Assembly: GCA_023428265.1 (NCBI GenBank)
Contig: JAEYYW010000056.1
Location: 1 to 19,004, forward strand
Direction of reading: 5' to 3'
DNA from: Bacillota bacterium
GTDB taxonomy: Bacteria; Bacillota; Clostridia; Christensenellales; UMGS416
Length of the DNA stretch: 19,004 nt
Positions 15,134 to 19,004 of the stretch are shown here, piece by piece (within the stretch, counting starts at the first letter, position 1; the number at the start of each line of letters is the position of its first letter). The translations under genes and the position numbers were made by a program. The notes beneath the pieces were generated by a model. The model was not told the origin of the DNA, ran no database searches, and saw only the letters and a program-made list of their open reading frames with translations.

Positions 15134-15736
15134 TCACTCCCCTTCCATCATCGTCAAAACCCGGTATCCGGCCTCCCCGACCGTCTGCACAAGGAGCTTT
15201 CGCAAAGTCGCCTTGGGCAATCCCATCACGTTGAAGTAGCAGCCCGTAATCCCGCCGATGAATTCTCCGACCTTGCCCTGTATGCCATAGGCCCCGGCTT
15301 TGTCCATCGGCTCCCCGGTGGAAATGTATTGCTCAATATCCTGTTCCGTCATCCGGTCGAAACGCACCAGCGTGCGCTCCCAGGTGCTGGAAAGCGCACC
15401 GCCCCACGCCACGCACACACCGGTGACCACCGCATGCTCGCGGCCCTGCAGCAGTCTGAGCATCCGGGCGGCATCCTGCCGGTCTGCCGGCTTGCCAAGG
15501 ATCTGCCCATCCACAGCGACCACAGTGTCCGCCGCGATCACCAGCGACTCCGGCCAAAGCGCACCGGCCAGTTCAGCCTTCCTGCGGGCCAGCTCCTCGG
15601 CGGCCTGCTCCGGAGCTGCGCCTTCCGGCACCGTTTCATCGGCGTCGGCGGGGGCCACAAGGAACTTTAAGCCCATCTCTTCCAACAATTGCTTCCGCCT
15701 GGGGCTGCCGGAAGCAAGCACGACATGGGGCATCAT
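15134..15736 (-). CDS. maf: Maf-family nucleoside triphosphate pyrophosphatase
   Basis: A 200-residue Maf/YhdE-type protein. This family hydrolyses dTTP, UTP or modified (non-canonical) nucleotides to the monophosphate and diphosphate, and its overexpression affects septation. The diagnostic N-terminus LASGSPRRKQLLEEMG is present, along with VIAADTVVAVDGQILGKP and the C-terminal GAYGIQGKVGEFIGGITG. Length is normal. The tandem ATGATG at 15736 overlaps the TGA of the upstream DUF4321 gene, so the genes are coupled. It is directly followed by mreB; the radC gene often found between them is absent. Confidence 0.95.
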   Translation of the reverse strand: MMPHVVLASGSPRRKQLLEEMGLKFLVAPADADETVPEGAAPEQAAEELARRKAELAGALWPESLVIAADTVVAVDGQILGKPADRQDAARMLRLLQGREHAVVTGVCVAWGGALSSTWERTLVRFDRMTEQDIEQYISTGEPMDKAGAYGIQGKVGEFIGGITGCYFNVMGLPKATLRKLLVQTVGEAGYRVLTMMEGE

Positions 15737-15993
15737 CGTTTCCAGAAGTATAACAACAGCCCTGTGAGCAGGCCTGCCACACTGCCGGGGTTAATCCGAA
15801 GCACAATGCCGAAGGTGATCTTCACAAGATAAAGGTCAATGGTCCACGGTGCGGTTGTGGAACCGATCGTGAGCCCAGTGTCCAGGCTGGCAGGCAGCAC
15901 CGTCAGAAGCAACTGCCAGACACCCCCGCCAATCAAAACACCGGCCAGCAAGACCAGCAGCAAAACCCATGCTTTTCTTCCCCCGTTTTTCAC
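15733..15993 (-). CDS. DUF4321 family small membrane protein
   Basis: An 86-residue protein with two membrane helices (about 8-30 and 58-83) and a conserved-looking end, ITFGIVLRINPGSVAGLLTGLLLYFWK. This matches DUF4321, a family of unknown function commonly placed just before maf in Clostridia. The frame is open for 81 more codons upstream, but that part crosses the strong promoter at 16031-16059 and is AT-rich, so the GTG at 15993 (VKNGGRKAW), with GGGGG six bases before it, is taken as the start. It is the first gene of the maf-mre operon, with a leader of about 30 bases. Confidence 0.8.
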   Translation of the reverse strand: MKNGGRKAWVLLLVLLAGVLIGGGVWQLLLTVLPASLDTGLTIGSTTAPWTIDLYLVKITFGIVLRINPGSVAGLLTGLLLYFWKR

Positions 15994-16030
15994 GGCAAGC
16001 CCCCGGAAAGAGTAATTTTTTACAAGGTAC

Positions 16031-16059
16031 ATTATAACATAGCTGTCATAGGGTGTATA
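16031..16059 (-). promoter_or_regulatory. Promoter of the DUF4321-maf-mreBCD-PBP2-minD-rodA operon
   Basis: The minus strand carries a perfect TATAAT (complement of 16031-16036) preceded by TGT, giving an extended -10 (TGnTATAAT), and TATACA (16054-16059) as the -35 at exactly 17 bases. The -35 matches TTGACA at four positions. The predicted start is near 16024, about 30 bases before the GTG of the DUF4321 gene. This is the best sigma-A-type promoter in the window. Confidence 0.75.
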
Positions 16060-16125
16060 CAGAAAGGGTTTTCTGAAGGGCATGCAAACTATGTGTTTTG
16101 ATGAAGAAACTGTTAATAATCCGTG

Positions 16126-16174
16126 AAAAAATGAAGAACAATTATTGTAATTGAGGATTGTTCTTAATTGTTCT
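16126..16174 (-). terminator. AT-rich hairpin with U-run: possible pyr operon terminator or operator cluster
   Basis: On the minus strand AAGAACAAT (complement of 16157-16165) pairs with ATTGTTCTT (complement of 16134-16142) as a perfect 9-base-pair stem with a 14-base loop, followed two bases later by six T residues (16126-16131). That order suits termination of leftward pyrD transcription before the mre promoter. The stem is AT-rich, which is weak for an intrinsic terminator. A third copy of the 8-mer (16167-16174) and an ACAAT-N-ATTGT palindrome (16138-16148) suggest a protein-binding site as an alternative. Confidence 0.35.
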
Positions 16175-16288
16175 GTCTGCGAAATGTCACTGATTTTCAG
16201 CAAGAGAAACAGCACAAGACCGGAGACGCAGACCAAGAGACGAGGCCGAAGGGAGCAGCTTCAAACGATCCTCAATGGCGAGACCGAA

Positions 16289-16359
16289 AAGTTATCCCTG
16301 ATGCGGGCCGGGACGGAGCCCGACCCATCCAGCATATCGCACTCGTACTCAGATAACTT
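16289..16359. other. Nested stem-loop element
   Basis: Three nested inverted repeats share one axis region: AAGTTATC/GATAACTT (16289-16296 with 16352-16359), CTGATG/CATCAG with one bulged base (16298-16303 with 16326-16332), and CGGGC/GCCCG (16304-16308 with 16318-16322). The layout looks like a folded RNA or a DNA cruciform. Read leftward it is followed by TTTT only, so termination would be weak. The type is unknown. Confidence 0.45.
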
Positions 16360-16369
16360 ACCACCGGCT

Positions 16370-16432
16370 TCTGTTGTCTACTTTCTACGATCCACCGTCT
16401 ACTGACTACTGTCTACTGACTACTGACTACTG
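16370..16432 (-). repeat. Nine-unit heptamer tandem repeat
   Basis: On the minus strand 63 bases divide into nine consecutive 7-mers. The first five are CAGTAGT or CAGTAGA; the following four decay as CGGTGGA, TCGTAGA, AAGTAGA and CAACAGA. The array starts inside the last codons of pyrD, so the final residues SSQ and the stop codon TAG come from the repeat. Confidence 0.85.
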
Positions 16433-17343
16433 AGCCTCAGCGCCCCCACCAACTCCTGCACCCTTGCAACATCATGCTGCTCCATATACTGCTCGATGCC
16501 ATCAACGATGTTGACGCAGGCCATCGGGTCAATCAAATTGGCCGTGCCCACCTGCACGGCGCTGGCGCCCGCCAGCAAGAACTCAACGGCGCAGCGCCCG
16601 GTCATGATGCCGCCCATGCCGATCACCGGAATCTTAACGGCTTGCGCCGCCTGCCACACCATCCGCAGCGCAATGGGCTTGATTGCCGGGCCGGACAAGC
16701 CTCCGGTGATGTTGGCCAGGATGGGCCGGCGCTTGTCCGCATCAATTGCCATGCCGGTCAGCGTGTTGATCAGCGAGACGGCGTCCGCCCCGCCGGCCTC
16801 GGCAGCCTGGGCGTTTTCGGCAATGTCCAGCGTGTTCGGTGAAAGCTTCACGATCAGCGGCTGGATGCAGTGGGGCCGGACCGCGTTCACAATCCTGTAG
16901 ACGCTCTCCGGCCTCGCGCCGAAGGCCACGCCTCCCTCTTTCACGTTGGGGCAGGAAATGTTCAGCTCCACCATGTCCACAGCGGAGTTGCGGAGCTTTC
17001 GCGCCATCAGCATGTATTCCTCCACCGTTTTGCCAGCGATGTTGGCGATGACGCGGGTGCCCTGCGCTTTAAGCCAGGGCAGCTCGCTCTCCAGGAACGC
17101 GTCCACACCGGGGTTCTGCAGGCCCACGGCGTTGAGCATGCCGCTGGCCGTCTCGGCAATGCGGGAAGGCGCGTTACCCTCGCGGGGTTCGGGCGTGAGG
17201 CCCTTCACGGAAATGCCGCCCAGCCTGGAAAGGCTGTAGTATTCGGCATATTCGCGCCCGAAGCCGAAACAGCCGGAGGCGGCGATGACCGGGTTGGCAA
17301 ACTCCACGCCGCAGAGATTCACTTTAAGATCCGGCTTAGCCAT
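16420..17343 (-). CDS. pyrD: Dihydroorotate dehydrogenase, catalytic subunit (class 1B)
   Basis: A 307-residue FMN enzyme that oxidises dihydroorotate to orotate, the fourth step of pyrimidine synthesis. Visible motifs are ASGCFGFGREY, GLQNPGVDAF, the active-site loop NISCPNVKEGG with the catalytic base C131, VKLSPN, and the FMN phosphate site GMGGI. A catalytic Cys rather than Ser, plus the adjacent pyrK, marks it as class 1B, which passes electrons to NAD through PyrK. ATG 17343 (MAKPDLKVNLCG) is chosen over upstream starts because GGAGG lies nine bases before it and it overlaps the pyrK end by 8 bases. The last codons are supplied by a tandem heptamer array, so the native C-terminus may have been altered by a few residues. 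Confidence 0.96.
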   Translation of the reverse strand: MAKPDLKVNLCGVEFANPVIAASGCFGFGREYAEYYSLSRLGGISVKGLTPEPREGNAPSRIAETASGMLNAVGLQNPGVDAFLESELPWLKAQGTRVIANIAGKTVEEYMLMARKLRNSAVDMVELNISCPNVKEGGVAFGARPESVYRIVNAVRPHCIQPLIVKLSPNTLDIAENAQAAEAGGADAVSLINTLTGMAIDADKRRPILANITGGLSGPAIKPIALRMVWQAAQAVKIPVIGMGGIMTGRCAVEFLLAGASAVQVGTANLIDPMACVNIVDGIEQYMEQHDVARVQELVGALRLSSQ

Positions 17344-18115
17344 CGAATCGCACCTCCGCAATGTCAAACACAGGGCCATCCTTACAGACTCGTTTGTGAT
17401 GCCAGCCATCCTCCCCCGCCGCCTGCACCTTGCAGTTGCACACCAGGCAGGCGCCGATGCCGCAGCCCATGCGCTCTTCCAGCGAGACCTGGCAGGGGAT
17501 CCCCTTGCCCTCCAGCACTTGCTGCAGCGCCTTCAGCATCGGTGTGGGGCCGCAGGCAAAGATGGCGTCATAGCTGCCGTCAGCCAGCTTGCCATCCAGC
17601 AGGCAGGTCACGAAGGTTTGCTCCCCCAGCGTGCCGTCGTCGGAGCAAAGATGCAGGTTTTCGCACAGCGCGGCAAAGTCACCGAGCTGATAGGCATACT
17701 CCAGCGCCCGGAAGCCCAGGTATCCGTCAAATTTCACATCGGGCCATGCCTCCGGCAGCATTCTCAGGGGAGCCACGCCGATGCCGCCGCCCACAAGGGC
17801 CGCCTTTTTCAACCCCTCAGGCTTCCAAAAGCCCCGGCCCAACGGGGCCATCACATCAAGCCGCTCGCCCACTTTCCGTTGAGACAGCAGTCTTGTGCCC
17901 TCGCCCTTCACCTGATAAAGCAAAGTGAACGTGCCGGCTTCCGCATCGGTGTGGTTGATGCTGATGGGCCGGCGCAGCAGCATGGCGCCCTCGCCCACCT
18001 TCACATGAGCGAACTGGCCCGGCCGGAAATCGGCCACGCCGGAGTCGAACTGCAGCACCATTTCAAAGATGCCGGTGGCGATGGGGGTGTTTGAGAGGAT
18101 GGTGGCGTTATACAT
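17336..18115 (-). CDS. pyrK: Dihydroorotate dehydrogenase electron transfer subunit PyrK
   Basis: A 259-residue ferredoxin-reductase-like subunit that carries electrons from PyrD's FMN to NAD. It has an FAD-binding beta-barrel (LLRRPISINHTD flavin motif), a NAD-binding Rossmann-like domain starting at ALVGGGIGVAPL and with FACGPTPML, and a C-terminal [2Fe-2S] site with C218, C223, C226 and C244 (CGIGACLVC, then VCKDGPVF). All four ligands are present, so it should be functional. The start is ATG with CAGGAG seven bases upstream. It follows carB in the same direction, separated by a 116-base palindromic element, and overlaps pyrD by 8 bases. Confidence 0.96.
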   Translation of the reverse strand: MYNATILSNTPIATGIFEMVLQFDSGVADFRPGQFAHVKVGEGAMLLRRPISINHTDAEAGTFTLLYQVKGEGTRLLSQRKVGERLDVMAPLGRGFWKPEGLKKAALVGGGIGVAPLRMLPEAWPDVKFDGYLGFRALEYAYQLGDFAALCENLHLCSDDGTLGEQTFVTCLLDGKLADGSYDAIFACGPTPMLKALQQVLEGKGIPCQVSLEERMGCGIGACLVCNCKVQAAGEDGWHHKRVCKDGPVFDIAEVRFDG

Positions 18116-18133
18116 ACTTTAGCTCCTGTATTA

Positions 18134-18249
18134 CTCCCTCCGCCGCCTATGGCGGCACCTCCCTCAAAGAGGGAGGCAAGTTTCGGCTTGTTAGAGCTCT
18201 ACTTGTCCCCCTCCATGAGGGGGATGTCGCCATCAGGCGACAGGGGGAG
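18134..18249. mobile_element. MITE-like four-hairpin palindromic element
   Basis: A 116-base element with overall dyad symmetry lies between carB and pyrK. Each half contains two hairpins: GCCGCC/GGCGGC (18142-18156) and CCTCCCTC/GAGGGAGG (18158-18176) on the left; TCCCCCTC/GAGGGGGA (18206-18224) and TGTCGCC/GGCGACA (18225-18242) on the right. CAAGT/ACTTG and the palindrome AGAGCTCT form the centre. The ends ACTCCCTC and the complement of GGGGGAGT act as imperfect terminal inverted repeats. No transposase is encoded, so it would be non-autonomous. No clear target duplication is visible. Confidence 0.7.
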
Positions 18250-18250
18250 T

Positions 18251-19004
18251 TCATTCTAAATCGTGCAGCCCCAACGGCACAATGTCGCCGTCTCCCTCAT
18301 TGAGCTTCAGGCCCCGCACCAACGCCTCGGCGGTATCCAGGCTGGTCAGGCACGGCACCTTGTATTCCACCGCCATTCGCCGGAGCTTGAAGCCGCTGCG
18401 CTCAGCATCGCGGCCACGGGTGGGTGTGTCGATGATCAGCTGCACCTTGCCCTGCCGCAGCAGGTCGGCCACGTTGGGAGAGGGGTCGGAGAAATGCCCC
18501 AGCACGCTGGCCGGCACATAGTTGGCGTTTAGTTCATGGGCGGTGCCCGGTGTGGCGAAGAGATTGTAGCCAAGGCTGGCCAGGTCTTCCCCCAGGCGGG
18601 TGGCGGCCGGTTTATCGGCTTTGGCCACCGAGAGGATTACGTTGCCGCGACGGGGCACGTTGAGCCCCGCGGCAATGAGGCCCTTCAGCAGCGCCTCCGG
18701 CAGGCTCTTGGAGATGCCCAGCACTTCGCCGGTGGATTTCATCTCCGGCCCCAGGCTGATTTCCAGCTTGGGCAGTTTCTCAAAGGAAAACACCGGCACC
18801 TTCACCGCAAAGATGCCCCGCGAGGGGTAAAGCCCGGAGCCGTAGCCCATCTCGCTGAGCTTCTGCCCAAGGCTGGCCCTGGTGGCAAGGCCGATCAAAG
18901 GCACGCCGGTCACCTTGCTGATATAGGGCACCGTGCGGCTGGAGCGGGGATTCACCTCGATGATGTAGAGATCGTCATTGTAGACAATGAACTGGATGTT
19001 GATC
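18251..19004 (-). CDS. carB: Carbamoyl-phosphate synthase large subunit, C-terminal part
   Basis: The last 251 codons of carB; the 5' end lies beyond the right edge. CarB combines bicarbonate, ammonia from CarA and two ATP to give carbamoyl phosphate for pyrimidines and arginine. The visible part begins inside the second ATP-grasp unit (NIQFIVYNDDLYIIEVNPRS, TVPYISKVTG), continues with the CarB-typical GPEMKSTGEVLGIS, and ends with the MGS-like allosteric domain (LGYNLFATPGTAHELN, LIIDTPTRG). That domain normally binds regulators such as UMP or ornithine. The stop is a single base away from the palindromic element, so the final residues might have been changed by its insertion. Confidence 0.97.
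   Translation of the reverse strand, partial: INIQFIVYNDDLYIIEVNPRSSRTVPYISKVTGVPLIGLATRASLGQKLSEMGYGSGLYPSRGIFAVKVPVFSFEKLPKLEISLGPEMKSTGEVLGISKSLPEALLKGLIAAGLNVPRRGNVILSVAKADKPAATRLGEDLASLGYNLFATPGTAHELNANYVPASVLGHFSDPSPNVADLLRQGKVQLIIDTPTRGRDAERSGFKLRRMAVEYKVPCLTSLDTAEALVRGLKLNEGDGDIVPLGLHDLE

Larger units (their letters stand above)
15994..16419. other. Non-coding spacer between pyrD and the mre operon
   Basis: This 426-base gap holds no convincing gene. From right to left it contains a heptamer array, a nested stem element, a GC-moderate stretch (16180-16288) with no feature I can name, an AT-rich hairpin with three AGAACAAT motifs, and the mre operon promoter. The short plus-strand frames crossing it have no ribosome binding site and no recognisable product. 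Confidence 0.7.

Noticed and set aside
15128..15140. Missing radC between maf and mreB as a sign of deletion
   Set aside because: Many Bacillota lack radC at this position, and the maf/mreB junction is a normal short overlap, so no deletion can be inferred.
15994..16236. N-terminal extension of the DUF4321 frame
   Set aside because: It crosses a strong extended -10 promoter and AT-rich DNA; the conserved family part starts at the GTG at 15993.
16151..16405. Two short plus-strand frames across the pyrD-mre spacer
   Set aside because: They have no ribosome binding site, overlap the heptamer array and stem element, and have no recognisable domain; the region is better explained as non-coding repeat DNA.
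16370..16432. CRISPR-like array
   Set aside because: The units are contiguous 7-mers without spacers, so it is a simple tandem repeat.
16870..17928. 352-residue plus-strand frame opposite pyrD and pyrK
   Set aside because: It is antisense to two well-recognised enzymes and has a Pro/Arg/Ser-rich shadow composition.

Overview
This window is a stretch of a GC-rich Bacillota chromosome, most likely a Clostridia-type anaerobe. The basis is gene content and order: DUF4321-maf-mreB-mreC-mreD-PBP2-minD-rodA, a carB-pyrK-pyrD pyrimidine cluster using the PyrK-dependent (class 1B) dihydroorotate dehydrogenase, and a DUF5685 protein next to a Cys-tailed J-domain protein. Gene-free stretches are AT-richer than the genes and hold extended -10 type promoters. 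There are no rRNA or tRNA genes, CRISPR arrays, transposases or phage genes. Nearly all genes lie on the minus strand.

Layout. 1-1164 (+): the tail of an unidentified gene, followed by a COG3541/RlaP-like nucleotidyltransferase. 1165-3335 (-): a coupled OmpR-type response regulator and HAMP histidine kinase. 3432-4586 (-): an MdoC/OpgC-like acyltransferase-3 membrane protein. 4828-6897 (-): DUF5685 protein, then a J-domain protein with a Cys-rich tail, then a five-helix membrane protein; this is the least understood module. 7094-7981 (+): a YegS/DgkB-like lipid kinase. 7978-15993 (-): the cell-shape and division operon, transcribed DUF4321, maf, mreB, mreC, mreD, PBP2, minD, rodA from a strong promoter at 16031-16059. 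15994-16419: a repeat-rich spacer. 16420-19004 (-): carB (5' end outside the window), a palindromic element, pyrK and pyrD.

How the genes work together. MreBCD organise the elongasome, whose glycosyltransferase (RodA) and transpeptidase (PBP2) are in the same operon. MinD would place the septum, but minC and minE are absent from the cluster. Most junctions in this operon are 4-bp start/stop overlaps, several with TTG or GTG starts, which suggests translational coupling. CarB makes carbamoyl phosphate, and PyrD with PyrK oxidises dihydroorotate using NAD.

The most interesting parts are the DUF5685/J-domain/membrane triad, the lack of minC/minE, a roughly 95-residue insertion in PBP2, and several non-coding elements. 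Those are a nine-unit heptamer array that encodes the last codons of pyrD, a nested stem structure behind it, and a four-hairpin MITE-like palindrome between carB and pyrK.
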